From assembly GCF_024648825.1 (NCBI RefSeq), contig NZ_JANBBE010000006.1:372001-436000 (forward strand): a stretch of DNA of 64,000 bases. Direction: 5' to 3'. Position numbers and translations under genes: made by a program. Position 1 is the first letter of the stretch; each line of letters starts with the position of its first letter. This DNA is from Lentzea californiensis (GTDB taxonomy: Bacteria; Actinomycetota; Actinomycetes; Mycobacteriales; Pseudonocardiaceae). Positions 1-8,296 of the stretch are shown piece by piece. The notes beneath the pieces are model-generated. The model did no database searches, was not told where the DNA came from, and worked only from the letters and a program-made list of their open reading frames with translations.

Positions 1-2
1 TG

Positions 3-266
3 ACCGTGTCGAACAACCTCAGCATCGACAACACCGAACGCAACTTCTCCTTCGACGCGGGCAGTTCTGTCTTCCGCAGCAACACGTCCTGCCGCAGCGG
101 CAGCGGCAGCAACGACAAGACCGTCGGGAACGCCGACACCTCCAACCAGTTCTGGGCGGGGACCAACGGCTCCCGGTGCGCCTCCTACACCGGCGCGCTC
201 GGCTGGTCGTTCGCCTCCGACGGCAAGCTCGTCGTCACCCTCGGGGGCAGGACCGTCGCACTCTGA
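3..266 (+). CDS. C-terminal part of an unrecognised, probably secreted protein
   Basis: The reading frame is open from the left edge of the window, so the 5' end lies outside; the GTG at 6 is only the first possible start inside. The visible 87 residues are rich in Ser, Thr, Asn and Gly, carry two Cys that could form a disulfide, and end in a beta-type sequence (GKLVVTLGGRTVAL). This composition suits an extracellular beta domain. I do not recognise the family. A strong hairpin follows the stop. Confidence 0.5.
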   Translation, partial: TVSNNLSIDNTERNFSFDAGSSVFRSNTSCRSGSGSNDKTVGNADTSNQFWAGTNGSRCASYTGALGWSFASDGKLVVTLGGRTVAL

Positions 267-291
267 CCCACCACACCGCCGCCACCTGAAC

Positions 292-330
292 CAGGCCGGG
301 CCCGCACGTCAGCCGCGCGGGCCCGGTCTG
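292..330 (+). terminator. Intrinsic-type terminator hairpin
   Basis: The arms 292-305 and 317-330 pair over 14 bp with one G-U wobble; the core CCGGGCCCGC/GCGGGCCCGG is perfect and the loop is 11 nt. It starts 26 nt after the stop of the partial gene. No U-tract follows, as is usual in actinomycetes. Confidence 0.75.
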
Positions 331-446
331 GCCGTGTCACATGCCGGCCGGGGGGAGCTGCGGCCCGCCGTTAAATGGTTGGTGACCGGCGGAAGCGACC
401 TGCAGGATGAGTCCCGTATCGATGGACCGGTTCGAGCGGAGACACA

Positions 447-938
447 GTGGTCGGCACCATCCGTGAGGCACACGAGGACGACTGGCCGCAGATGTGGCCG
501 ATCATCCAGGACGTCATCACCGAAGGGCGGACCATCCCCTACGACCCCGCCCTGAGCGAGCACGACGCCAAGCTCATGTGGCAACTGCCCGCACCGGCGC
601 GAGTGGTCGTCGCCGCCGACGAGCACAAGGTGGTCGGCACCGCGAACATGTACGCCAACCGCCCAGGCCCCGGAAACCACGTCGCTTCCGGCACCCTGAT
701 GGTCGCCGAGGCGGCACGAGGCGCCGGAGTGGGCCGAGCCCTCACCACCGACATGATCGACTGGGCCCGGCGGAGCGGGTTCGCGGCCCTCCAGTTCAAC
801 GCCGTCGTCGACACGAACACCGCTGCCGTCCGCCTTTACGAAGATCTCGGGTTCGTCACGCTCGGCATCGCCCCCGGAGCGTTCCGGCATCCCGCGCGAG
901 GAATGGTCGGTCTGCGCATCATGTGGCTCGACCTGTGA
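447..938 (+). CDS. GNAT family N-acetyltransferase
   Basis: 163 residues, the usual length of a single-domain GNAT enzyme, which moves an acetyl group from acetyl-CoA to an amine. Motif A is visible as RGAGVGRALTTDMIDWARR (about residues 91-109), the pyrophosphate-binding loop followed by a helix, and motif B as NTAAVRLYEDLGF near 128-140. The GTG start gives an N-terminus (TIREAHEDDWPQMW) typical of the family. The substrate cannot be told from sequence. It stands alone between two transcription units. Confidence 0.88.
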   Translation: MVGTIREAHEDDWPQMWPIIQDVITEGRTIPYDPALSEHDAKLMWQLPAPARVVVAADEHKVVGTANMYANRPGPGNHVASGTLMVAEAARGAGVGRALTTDMIDWARRSGFAALQFNAVVDTNTAAVRLYEDLGFVTLGIAPGAFRHPARGMVGLRIMWLDL

Positions 939-1068
939 CAGAACGGCCCATCAACGCCGTTAATGCTCCCATAGGACTTCCCACTGGTTCGATCATCCCG
1001 AACCGCCGACCGGCGCACTCCTCCCATGGTTCGATCAAGGTTTCGCCGAACGCGGTAGTGGAGCACGG

Positions 1069-1926
1069 ATGCCGATTCAGTTCTTGGGGAACCACGCGAT
1101 CCCGCCCGAGGTGACGGTCGCGGCCTCCAACAGGGGGTTGGGCCAGGCCAAAGCGGTGCACCGGGTGCCGCACCGGGTGGGCACCGAAGAGGAGGCCGCG
1201 AAGGAGAAGAGCGCCGAGATCCGCCACGGCCTGCTCGTCTTCGCCGCGATCGCCAGCCCTCTGACGATCGGCCTGCTCCTCTGGTGGGCCACCGGGATCG
1301 CCGGCCTCGGCATCGGAGTGGCCGTGGCGCTGACGCTCGTGGCCTGGGGCGTGAGCGTCCACGTCATGGATCGGGACGACGACGACGGCGACGAGAACCG
1401 CGAACGCGTCTACGTGTTCAGTGAGGGTTTCGTGCTCCCGCCGCGGGACGGGGCTCCCGCCCGCGCGTTCACCTGGGATGAGGTCGAGGCGATCCACTGC
1501 TTCGTGACCGACAACTACGTCGCAGGCCGGCTCGTCATCACCGTCCACTCCTACCGGCTCGTGCTGGCGGACGGCGAACTGGTCGTCTTCCGGGGCACCG
1601 AACAGCCGGACAAGGTGTCGGCCACCGACATCCTGCAACTGGGTCCGTTGCTGCAGAAGGAGATCTTCGAGCGGCGGCTGCCACCGGCGGTCGAAGCGAT
1701 CAACGCGGGCCGGACCGTCACCTTCGGCGCGCTGGCCCTCTCCGCGACCGGCATCACCACCCCGGCCGGTCTCGCGCCGTGGGACACGGTTCGAGACCTC
1801 TCCACCAGCGCGGGTCACGTGGTCATCACCGCGGCGGGTGGCAGGCCGGGGAGCTACGCGATCGGCGACATCCCCAACTTCGAGGTGTTCTGGACGTTGG
1901 CGCAGAACCTGTACGCGCAGAACTGA
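1069..1926 (+). CDS. Two-helix membrane protein with a cytosolic domain, possibly DUF6585-like
   Basis: 285 residues. A soluble N-terminus of about 50 residues precedes two closely spaced hydrophobic segments (about 54-72 and 74-93), then an acidic linker (DRDDDDGDE) and a long soluble beta-rich domain (VYVFSEGFVLPP, WDEVEAIHCF, YRLVLADGELVVF). The layout resembles actinobacterial DUF6585 proteins, a comparison made from memory. GGAG lies 5 nt before the ATG. Function unknown. Confidence 0.7.
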   Translation: MPIQFLGNHAIPPEVTVAASNRGLGQAKAVHRVPHRVGTEEEAAKEKSAEIRHGLLVFAAIASPLTIGLLLWWATGIAGLGIGVAVALTLVAWGVSVHVMDRDDDDGDENRERVYVFSEGFVLPPRDGAPARAFTWDEVEAIHCFVTDNYVAGRLVITVHSYRLVLADGELVVFRGTEQPDKVSATDILQLGPLLQKEIFERRLPPAVEAINAGRTVTFGALALSATGITTPAGLAPWDTVRDLSTSAGHVVITAAGGRPGSYAIGDIPNFEVFWTLAQNLYAQN

Positions 1927-1969
1927 CCACGGCGAGCAGCCGACCTCGCTGCCACCGCCGCCGAACTGG

Positions 1970-2671
1970 TCATCCGGGACTCGGACTGAGCGTCCGCGCG
2001 GCTCTGCGCACGAGGTCCGCGGCAACGCCCGGATCGTCGTGCTCCACCACCGGGAAGCCCGCTCCCTGCTCGCCCACCCACTTCAGCTCGATGCCGGGGT
2101 TGTGCACGTCGTAGCCGTCGGCGAAGAACAGGTGCGGGCTGCCCTGCACGGCGTCGCGGCAGGCCCGGTAGTCGCGCATCATCGGGCCGCGGGCCCTGCC
2201 GTCGTCCAGCGCCTCGCCGAGCGCGCGGGCGTCCACGTGGGGGCAGCCGCCGGCGATGTCGAGGATCTCGTGCCGCAGTGAGATGCACCTGCTGTCGCGG
2301 AAGAACGCCACCCGCAGCGCCATGTCGAGCTCTTCCGCGGCCTCGGGCGACTGTTCCTTGGCGGCGTGCACCGCCTCGTTCGCCGGCGCGGTCGTCACCG
2401 GCCACTCCGACGGGTCGGCCTGCCAGGTCTTCCACCCCATGTCCGGCTCCAGCGCGCCCACGACCGGGATCTCGGAGTCGAGGAACTTCTTCGGGATCGG
2501 GAAGGAGTTGACGTCCTCGAGCAGGAAGACCCGGTGGTCCAGGTGCACCTGACCGGCCAGCCCGAGCTCGGCGCGGGCCCTCAGCAGGCGGGCGATCAGC
2601 ACCGTCGACCACGCGCACGCGATGTCGGTGTAGACGACGATCGTTCCCTCTCGCACCTCGGGTCGCGGCAC
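1970..2671 (-). CDS. DsbA/FrnE-like thioredoxin-fold protein lacking the second active-site Cys
   Basis: 233 residues. The N-terminal strand and active site read VVYTDIACAWST, where FrnE/DsbA relatives have a CxxC site; here it is C-A-W-S, so a disulfide cannot form within the motif. The C-terminal strand SPHLFFADGYDVHNPG is the cis-Pro/substrate region typical of the family. It lies 18 nt behind the Zn-dependent alcohol dehydrogenase and ends the operon that begins at 4782. With one Cys it is more likely a monothiol, transferase-like or isomerase-like enzyme than an oxidase. Confidence 0.82.
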   Translation of the reverse strand: MPRPEVREGTIVVYTDIACAWSTVLIARLLRARAELGLAGQVHLDHRVFLLEDVNSFPIPKKFLDSEIPVVGALEPDMGWKTWQADPSEWPVTTAPANEAVHAAKEQSPEAAEELDMALRVAFFRDSRCISLRHEILDIAGGCPHVDARALGEALDDGRARGPMMRDYRACRDAVQGSPHLFFADGYDVHNPGIELKWVGEQGAGFPVVEHDDPGVAADLVRRAARTLSPSPG

Positions 2672-2689
2672 GACCTCACCTCCGGCGGG

Positions 2690-3901
2690 TCAGGCGACGT
2701 CCAGGACGGTCTTGAGCCAGCCGTCCTCGCGCCGGTCGAAGGTCTCGTAGGCCTCGATGGCGTCGACCGGGTCCTCGTGGCGGGTGATGAACGCCGTGGG
2801 GTCGACGGTGCCGCTGACGACGAGATCGAGCAGCTTCGGCAGATAGCGGCGGTGGTTGCAGTTGCCCATGTTCAGGGTCAGGTTCTTGTTCATCGCCTCG
2901 CCGATCGGGAAGCGGTCGAACCCCGCCGGGTAGACACCGATCACGCCGATCGTGCCCGCCTTCGCGACGGCCTGCACCGCCCACCGCAGCGCCAGGCTCG
3001 GCGCGTTGCCCGGCACCCACTGCTCGCCCTGCGGAGCCGCGTCCGGTGCCGCCTGCGACCGTTCCTGCTCGAACTGCCCCGCCTGCTGCTCGTACTGCTC
3101 GGCGGCCGGTCCGCGTGCCGGGCGCTGCGCGTCCACGCCGACGGCGTCGATCACCCGGTCGGCGCCGACGCCGCCGGTCAGCTCCTTCACCAGTGCCACC
3201 GGGTCCTCGACGTTGAAGTCGATGGTCTCGGCGTTCTGCTCACGCGCCTTGTCCAGGCGCGACGCGATGCCGTCGACCACCAGCACGCGTCCGGCGCCCA
3301 GCCGCTTGGCCGAGGCGATGGCGAACTGGCCCACCACACCGGCGCCCAGCACCAGCACGGTGTCGCCGTCGCCCACCTCGGCGAGCTCGGCGCCGAACCA
3401 CGACGTCGGGAAGATGTCGGACAGCAGGATCGCCTGGTCGTCGCTCACCGCGTCGGGAACGCGCACCAGCGTCGTCATCGCGAACGGGATCCGGGCGTAC
3501 TCGGCCTGCAGGCCGTCGACCGGGCCGGTCATCTCCGGGCCACCGAAGAAGCACGTGCCCGCCGACGGGCCGTTGGGGTTGGCCGTGTCGCACTGCGCGA
3601 AGTACCCGGCACGGCAGTACGAGCATGTGCCGCAGCCGACGGTCGAGGTCACCACCACCCGGTCGCCAGGCGTGAACCCGCGCACCGCGGGGCCGACCTC
3701 CTCGACCACGCCGACCGCCTCGTGGCCGAGGATCGTGCCCTGCACCATGCCCGGCATGGTTCCGCGCACCATGTGCAGGTCGGTACCGCAGATCGCGCTA
3801 CGGGTGATCCGCACGATCGCGTCGGACGGTTCCAGGATCTTCGGATCGGGCACGGTGTCCAAGCGGATGTCACCGATGCCGTGCCACACCACTGCCTTCA
3901 C
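2690..3901 (-). CDS. Zinc-dependent alcohol dehydrogenase, formaldehyde-dehydrogenase-like subgroup
   Basis: 403 residues, medium-chain dehydrogenase. Catalytic zinc ligands sit in CGTDLH and GHEAVGVVEEVG; the structural zinc site is the four-Cys stretch CGTCSYCRAGYFAQC. The NAD(P) fold is seen as VLVLGAGVVGQFA. A Gln/Glu-rich insertion (AAEQYEQQAGQFEQE, about residues 268-282) lies where formaldehyde-dehydrogenase-like members have an extra helix. GTG start. A paralog of the same subgroup is encoded at 19071-20240. Substrate uncertain; aldehyde or alcohol detoxification is likely. Confidence 0.9.
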   Translation of the reverse strand: MKAVVWHGIGDIRLDTVPDPKILEPSDAIVRITRSAICGTDLHMVRGTMPGMVQGTILGHEAVGVVEEVGPAVRGFTPGDRVVVTSTVGCGTCSYCRAGYFAQCDTANPNGPSAGTCFFGGPEMTGPVDGLQAEYARIPFAMTTLVRVPDAVSDDQAILLSDIFPTSWFGAELAEVGDGDTVLVLGAGVVGQFAIASAKRLGAGRVLVVDGIASRLDKAREQNAETIDFNVEDPVALVKELTGGVGADRVIDAVGVDAQRPARGPAAEQYEQQAGQFEQERSQAAPDAAPQGEQWVPGNAPSLALRWAVQAVAKAGTIGVIGVYPAGFDRFPIGEAMNKNLTLNMGNCNHRRYLPKLLDLVVSGTVDPTAFITRHEDPVDAIEAYETFDRREDGWLKTVLDVA

Positions 3902-3986
3902 TGCGCTTCCCCTCGTTCGCCGGCGTCCTCCTGGGCGAGTTCCCGCTGCGGGGCCGGCAAAACACGGTCCACAGTGGAGTGTCGCG

Positions 3987-4364
3987 TCAGCCCGCCGGCC
4001 AGGCGATGGTGGACAGCAGCGCCAGCTCGGCCTGGCGGGAGTCGAGGCGGCTGTGCTGGACGACGACCGGGACGTCGCTGTGCAGCACCGTGGCGAAGTC
4101 GGTGTCGCGCGGGATCGGTTCCGGGTCGGTCAGGTCGTTGAACCGCTGGTGCCGCGTGCGTCGTGCGGGGACCGTGAAGCGGTAGGGGCCGGCCGGTTCC
4201 CTGTCGGTGAAGTAGACGGTGATCTCCACCTGCGCGTCCGTGCCGGACGCGTTGAGGATGCACGCGGTCTCGTGGCTTTCCAGGGCTGGGCCTTCACCGT
4301 GGCCGCTGCCGGGGATGTGCCCCTCCGCGATCACCCAGGTGCGTTGTCCCAGTGCGTTCTGCAA
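3987..4364 (-). CDS. Sensory rhodopsin transducer (ASRT) family protein
   Basis: 125 residues from the TTG at 4364, equal to the Anabaena sensory rhodopsin transducer as I recall it. Long stretches match that protein: WVIAEGHIPG, SHETACILN, GPYRFTVPARRTRHQRFND and VVVQHSRLDSRQAELALLST. The TTG start is set by AAGGAG 5 nt upstream, which overlaps the stop of the preceding Cys-rich gene (TGAAGGAG), so the two are coupled. The family is a small beta-barrel that binds the cytosolic face of a microbial rhodopsin in Anabaena; many bacteria carry it without a rhodopsin, and none is encoded in this window. Its role here is unknown. Confidence 0.9.
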   Translation of the reverse strand: MQNALGQRTWVIAEGHIPGSGHGEGPALESHETACILNASGTDAQVEITVYFTDREPAGPYRFTVPARRTRHQRFNDLTDPEPIPRDTDFATVLHSDVPVVVQHSRLDSRQAELALLSTIAWPAG

Positions 4365-4374
4365 AATGGCTCCT

Positions 4375-4782
4375 TCAGCTGATGGTGGCGAGCAGGTCCC
4401 GGCAGGCGGTCTCGCACGCGCGGCAGGCCTCGGCGCAGATCCGGCAGTGCTCGTGCATGTTGGCGTGCGACCAGCACTCGTCTCCACATGCCTTGCACGC
4501 CACCGCACACGCCTCCAGCAACGCCCGGCTGATGTTGGCGTCGTAGGCGGTGTGCCGTGACAGGACCCGCGCCGTGGCGCCGCAGATGTCCGCGCAGTCC
4601 AGGTCCGTGCGGATGCACTTCGTCAGCTCCGCCACCGAGCTTTCGCTCAGACATGCGTCGGCGCACGCCGTGCACGCCTCGGCGCAGGCGATCAACGCGT
4701 CGATCGCCGCTGCCAGTTTCCCCCTGTCCACGTTGATCTCCGCCGGGTAGCTCTCCAGCATCGGCAGCGTCGTCGTGGTCAC
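4375..4782 (-). CDS. Cys-rich four-helix-bundle protein (DUF326/Csp-like, probable copper storage)
   Basis: 135 residues with 16 Cys spaced along predicted helices (ACAEACTACADAC, EACAVACKACGDEC, HCRICAEACRACETAC). This is the pattern of four-helix bundles that line their core with Cys and store Cu(I) in the cytosol (Csp family). No signal peptide is seen. GTG start behind GGAGGG. First gene of a four-gene operon that continues into the ASRT-like gene, the Zn-ADH and the DsbA-like gene. A stress-type promoter lies at 4819-4842. Confidence 0.88.
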   Translation of the reverse strand: MTTTTLPMLESYPAEINVDRGKLAAAIDALIACAEACTACADACLSESSVAELTKCIRTDLDCADICGATARVLSRHTAYDANISRALLEACAVACKACGDECWSHANMHEHCRICAEACRACETACRDLLATIS

Positions 4783-4818
4783 GTCAGCCCTCCTCGGTCG
4801 GCATCGCTCCCGTCACGG

Positions 4819-4842
4819 CTACCCCGGGACGTACCGCCGAAC
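4819..4842 (-). promoter_or_regulatory. SigB/SigH-like promoter of the Cys-rich/ASRT/ADH operon
   Basis: On the minus strand, GTTC (4842-4839), 14 nt, GGGTAG (4824-4819). The predicted mRNA start is about 30 nt before the GTG, leaving room for the visible ribosome site. One nt shorter than the other stress-type promoters of the window. Confidence 0.5.
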
Positions 4843-4854
4843 CACGCGACGACG

Positions 4855-5826
4855 TCAGGCGACGGCGACCAGGCCACCGCCCGCGTGTTGCGGGGGCTGC
4901 TCCAGCAGGGTGGTCAGCAGCCCCTCCCTGGTGGACCACGGGCAGATGTCCACGACGTCGTGACCGGTGGCCTCCATGAGCGCCCGCGCGGCGATCGCAC
5001 CGGCCAGTGACTGGTGGGCGCGGTGCTCGGAGATGCCGGGCAGCCGTGCGCGCTCGGCCGCCGGCAGCTTGGCCAGCCGGGGAATCCACTTCTCCAGGTC
5101 GGCGGCGCGGAGCTGGCGCGCGACGAAGAGCCCGTCGCGTTGCGGGCGCGCGCCGGTCATGCGGGCCAGCTGCTGGAAGACCTTGGAGCAGCCGACGGCA
5201 CGGCACCGGGCGCCGCCCGGAAGGCCGGCGGGGAGGTCGGCGTTGATCATCCGGACCAGGTCCGCCGTGGTGCGGCGCAGCCTCTTGCCGGTGAGCTTCT
5301 CCGACTCCCACTGCCTCGTCAGGGTTCTCGCTCCCAGTGGCAGCGAGTGTGCGGCCACGGGTTCCGTGCCCTCGCCGACGGCCATCTCCACGGTGCCGCC
5401 GCCGACGTCGAGCACGGTGAGCGGGCCGGCCGACCAGCCGTACCAGTTCCGCGCGGCGAGGTAGGACAGGCGGGCCTCCTGCACGCCGGACAACGTGCGC
5501 AGTTCCACGCCGGTCCGCGCCGCCACCAGGTCGACGACCTCCCCGGCGTTGGCGGCGTCCCTGATGACCGAGGTGGCGAACGGGACGACCGCCGACACAC
5601 CGGCGCGGCGGACGGCCTGCTGTGCCTGCTCGACAGCGGCGGCGACGCGCGCCATGCCCGCCGCGCTGATCCGCCCGGACGAGTCGATGGCCTGGTCCAG
5701 CCGCAGCCTCACCTTGTGCGACAGCACCGGCCGCAGCAGCGACCCCTCGTGGCGGTCGACCACGACCAGGTGTGCGCTGAAGCAACCGACGTCGAGAACG
5801 CCGACCCGGCGGGGCTCCTCGGACAC
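4855..5826 (-). CDS. Ppx/GppA family phosphatase (exopolyphosphatase-like)
   Basis: 323 residues, the short single-module form common in actinobacteria. ASKHA-fold motifs are present: VGVLDVGCFSAHLVVVD (phosphate 1 loop), ATSVIRDAAN, the conserved Glu of SGVQEARLSY, and VLDVGGGTVEMAVG (phosphate 2 loop). The family splits terminal phosphate from polyphosphate or pppGpp and so links to stringent and phosphate stress. GTG start, GAGGTGA 8 nt upstream. It is read from a near-perfect stress-type promoter and is divergent from the hydrolase at 5951. Confidence 0.9.
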   Translation of the reverse strand: MSEEPRRVGVLDVGCFSAHLVVVDRHEGSLLRPVLSHKVRLRLDQAIDSSGRISAAGMARVAAAVEQAQQAVRRAGVSAVVPFATSVIRDAANAGEVVDLVAARTGVELRTLSGVQEARLSYLAARNWYGWSAGPLTVLDVGGGTVEMAVGEGTEPVAAHSLPLGARTLTRQWESEKLTGKRLRRTTADLVRMINADLPAGLPGGARCRAVGCSKVFQQLARMTGARPQRDGLFVARQLRAADLEKWIPRLAKLPAAERARLPGISEHRAHQSLAGAIAARALMEATGHDVVDICPWSTREGLLTTLLEQPPQHAGGGLVAVA

Positions 5827-5864
5827 GCGCCATCACCTCGCACCTCGTCATCAGGGCCCACCAG

Positions 5865-5889
5865 ATACCCGGGATCGGTGCGTACAAAC
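5865..5889 (-). promoter_or_regulatory. SigB/SigH-like promoter of the Ppx/GppA gene
   Basis: Minus strand GTTT (5889-5886), 15 nt, GGGTAT (5870-5865): a full match to the consensus known for Streptomyces SigB/SigH-type promoters. Confidence 0.7.
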
Positions 5890-5916
5890 AGAACTTCCCC
5901 TGCACAGGAGCGAAGC

Positions 5917-5941
5917 GGTTGGTCCCGATTCCGGCGGGAAC
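5917..5941 (+). promoter_or_regulatory. Stress-type promoter variant for the alpha/beta hydrolase
   Basis: GGTT (5917-5920), 15 nt, GGGAAC (5936-5941), then exactly 9 nt to the ATG at 5951. The -10 has A for T at position 4, a variant also seen at 13863 and 58097. Confidence 0.45.
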
Positions 5942-5950
5942 TCGCCGACC

Positions 5951-6727
5951 ATGGCTGCTCCGCTGGCAGGACACGCGACGAGGCTGGCCGAGGCGGCACG
6001 GAGAACCGGTGGCGAACACGGTCTGGTCGCCGTGCTGGACGTCCCCCGGCTGCTGCGCGATCCGGTGTGGCGGCGAGGAGACCCGGAGCTCGGCCGGGGA
6101 ACGGGTGTGGTGCTCGTCCCCGGCTTCGGCGTCGGTGACGCCAGCCTCGCGCTGACGCGGATCTGGTTGCGGCGCCGGGATTTCCGTCCCGTCGGCGCCC
6201 GCATCGGCCTCAACGTGGGGTGCACCACCGAGCTGGTGCACAAGATCGAAGGGAGGCTCGAGCGGCACGTCCGCGAGACCGGCGGGCGTGTCGTGCTGAT
6301 CGGCCACAGCCGCGGTGGCGGGCTCGCCCGCATCGCCGCGGTCCGCAGACCCGATCTGGTGCGCGGGCTCGTGATGCCGGCCAGCCCGGTGCTCGATCCT
6401 CTCGGCGGCAACCCCGGTGTGGCGCGTGCCGCTCGCAGGCTCGCCCGGTTCTCGGCAGCCGGACTGCCCGGCCTGCTCGACGAGGACTGCCTGTCCGGAA
6501 CGTGTTACGACACCGACATGGAGGCCTTGAGGACTCCCCTGCCGTCCAACGTCCCCGCGCTCGCCGTGTACTCCCGCAACGACCGGATCACGTCGTGGCG
6601 CCTGTGCCTCGACCCCTGCGCCGACTGCGCCGAGGTGAGCAGTTCGCACACCGGCATGGCGCTCGACTCGGACGTCTACCGGCTGCTCGAAACCCGCCTC
6701 ACGGCGTGGGCCGGCACCACGCCGTGA
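5951..6727 (+). CDS. Alpha/beta hydrolase
   Basis: 258 residues from the ATG at 5951. The nucleophile elbow is IGHSRGGGLA (Ser near residue 119), preceded by the oxyanion strand VVLVPGFGVGD. A late Asp (YSRNDRITSW) and His (SSSHTGMALD) complete a plausible catalytic triad. No signal peptide is clear. The short spacing to the promoter predicts a leaderless mRNA and supports this start over upstream codons in the same frame. Substrate unknown (lipase/esterase-like). Confidence 0.85.
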   Translation: MAAPLAGHATRLAEAARRTGGEHGLVAVLDVPRLLRDPVWRRGDPELGRGTGVVLVPGFGVGDASLALTRIWLRRRDFRPVGARIGLNVGCTTELVHKIEGRLERHVRETGGRVVLIGHSRGGGLARIAAVRRPDLVRGLVMPASPVLDPLGGNPGVARAARRLARFSAAGLPGLLDEDCLSGTCYDTDMEALRTPLPSNVPALAVYSRNDRITSWRLCLDPCADCAEVSSSHTGMALDSDVYRLLETRLTAWAGTTP

Positions 6728-6735
6728 GGCGCCAC

Positions 6736-8205
6736 TCAGCGCTTGCGGGCCACCACCCGGAAGGACTTCAGCTCGGAGTCGGCGGGGTCGGGTAGTTCCA
6801 TGCCGGCGTCCAGGCCGCTGCGCACGTAGTCCACGACGGCCTGGTTGATCACCTCGCCGGGCAGCACGGCCGGCGCTCCCGGCGGGTAGGGGGTGACCAT
6901 CTCGGCGCTGATCCGGCCGACCGCCTTCTCCGCCGGCACCTGCTCCACCTCGGCGAAGAAGGCGTCGCGGGGCAGCATCGCCGTCTCCAGCTGCAGCTCC
7001 TCCGGCGTGGGCAGGTCGACGGCCGGGGGCGCGGGCATGTCGTCGGCGGCCTTGACCAGCGCGCTCAGGGCGTCCAGGAGCACGGCCGCGGTCCGGTGGT
7101 CGTCCGCGTGGGTGAACTGGGCGACGATGCGGCGGTGGTCGGACAGGCCGACGGTGACGCGCTGGTGCTCGCGCAGCCAGTCGGCGGCCTGGTAGCCGCT
7201 GATGTTCAGCTCGGCCAGGTCGATGACCATCTTGAGGGGGTCCAGGGCGTGCGCCAGACCGGGGCCGGTGAACTCGTCCTCGCCCATGACGCGCAGACCG
7301 GGGAGCTCGTTGATCGAGGTGCGGGTGGAGTGCGCCAGCGCCAGGGCGGCGGTGAGCATCGCCTTCCCCTGCTGGACCATGTGGCGGCGCCAGCCGTCGA
7401 GCGTCGCGTACACCAGTGACGTGGGACTGGTCGTGCCCAGGAGGTCCTCGCGGTTCTTGAGCGCCGACGGGTCGACCAGGTCGCCCTGCAGGTGGAACAC
7501 CGAGCTCTGCTCCACCGCGGCACCGGACTTGTGGACGCTGGTGACGACCACGTCGGCGCCCGCGTCCATGCCCCACTGCGGCAGGTCGGGGTGGAACGGC
7601 AGGTGCGCGCCCCACGCCTCGTCCACGATCAGCGGCTTGCCGAACTCGTGGCAGACGTCGGCGACGGCCTTGATGTCGCCGCACGTGCCGTAGTCGTTCG
7701 GCGTGACCAGCAGCATGCCCTTGGCCTCGGGTTCGGCCTCGAACAGCTTGCGCACCTCCTCGGCACCCGGCGGGTGGGACAGGTGCCGCTCGGCGTCCCA
7801 GTGCGGGGACAGCCACACCGGCGACACGCCGCTCAGGATCAGGCCCGCCACCACGGACTTGTGCACGTGCCTCGGAATGATGATCTTCTCGTGCGGCCCG
7901 GCGACCGACAGCATGGCGCTCTTGACCGACAGCGAGCTGCCGCAGGTGGAGAAGAACGCCTGGTCGGCGTCCACGGCGTCGGCCATCAGCTGCTGGGCCT
8001 GCTCGATGACGCCGTTGCGCATCAGCCGGTCGTCCAGGCCGTTGACGGAGATGACGTCCGAGGCGAACACCGCCTCACCGACGACCTCCAGCACGCGCGG
8101 GTCCACTCCCCGCCCCTGGCGGTGGCCGGGCGGGTTGAACGGGGTGAACCCCAGTTCCCGGAACGCCTGCAACGCTTCCAGAACAGGTGCTTTGCTGTGA
8201 TCCAT
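6736..8205 (-). CDS. Orn/Lys/Arg decarboxylase family PLP enzyme
   Basis: 489 residues, the short form of group III decarboxylases. The PLP region is clear: STCGSSLSVKSAML (phosphate site), HVHKSVVAGL, VDEAWGAHLPF (ring-binding Asp and the DEAxGAH signature) and SVHKSGAAVEQSS with the Schiff-base Lys. A C-terminal domain ends in a Pro/Gly-rich YPPGAPAVLPGE loop typical of the family. I place the start at the ATG at 8205 because the longer reading begins in the intergenic region. The product would be a polyamine or amine; which amino acid is used cannot be read from sequence. Its 3' end faces the hydrolase, 8 bp apart. Confidence 0.88.
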   Translation of the reverse strand: MDHSKAPVLEALQAFRELGFTPFNPPGHRQGRGVDPRVLEVVGEAVFASDVISVNGLDDRLMRNGVIEQAQQLMADAVDADQAFFSTCGSSLSVKSAMLSVAGPHEKIIIPRHVHKSVVAGLILSGVSPVWLSPHWDAERHLSHPPGAEEVRKLFEAEPEAKGMLLVTPNDYGTCGDIKAVADVCHEFGKPLIVDEAWGAHLPFHPDLPQWGMDAGADVVVTSVHKSGAAVEQSSVFHLQGDLVDPSALKNREDLLGTTSPTSLVYATLDGWRRHMVQQGKAMLTAALALAHSTRTSINELPGLRVMGEDEFTGPGLAHALDPLKMVIDLAELNISGYQAADWLREHQRVTVGLSDHRRIVAQFTHADDHRTAAVLLDALSALVKAADDMPAPPAVDLPTPEELQLETAMLPRDAFFAEVEQVPAEKAVGRISAEMVTPYPPGAPAVLPGEVINQAVVDYVRSGLDAGMELPDPADSELKSFRVVARKR

Positions 8206-8262
8206 GCGAACGGAGTAACCGGAACACAGCCACTTGAACACTCCCGCGCCGATGATCGTGGC

Positions 8263-8287
8263 GATTGGACGAACGCCCGCGGGGTAC
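8263..8287 (+). promoter_or_regulatory. Stress-type promoter of the DUF5709 gene
   Basis: GATT (8263-8266), 15 nt, GGGTAC (8282-8287), then 9 nt to the ATG. The -10 is a full match, the -35 has one mismatch. Confidence 0.5.
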
Positions 8288-8296
8288 ACGACGGTC

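Noticed and set aside
2366-4141. 591-codon plus-strand ORF over the Zn-ADH
   Set aside because: Arg/His/Val-rich product in the shadow of an alcohol dehydrogenase with all zinc motifs; high GC leaves long false frames open.
4784-7816. 1010-codon minus-strand ORF
   Set aside because: It crosses the Ppx gene, the hydrolase and the decarboxylase in wrong frames and has no domain; pure Arg/Gly/Pro composition.
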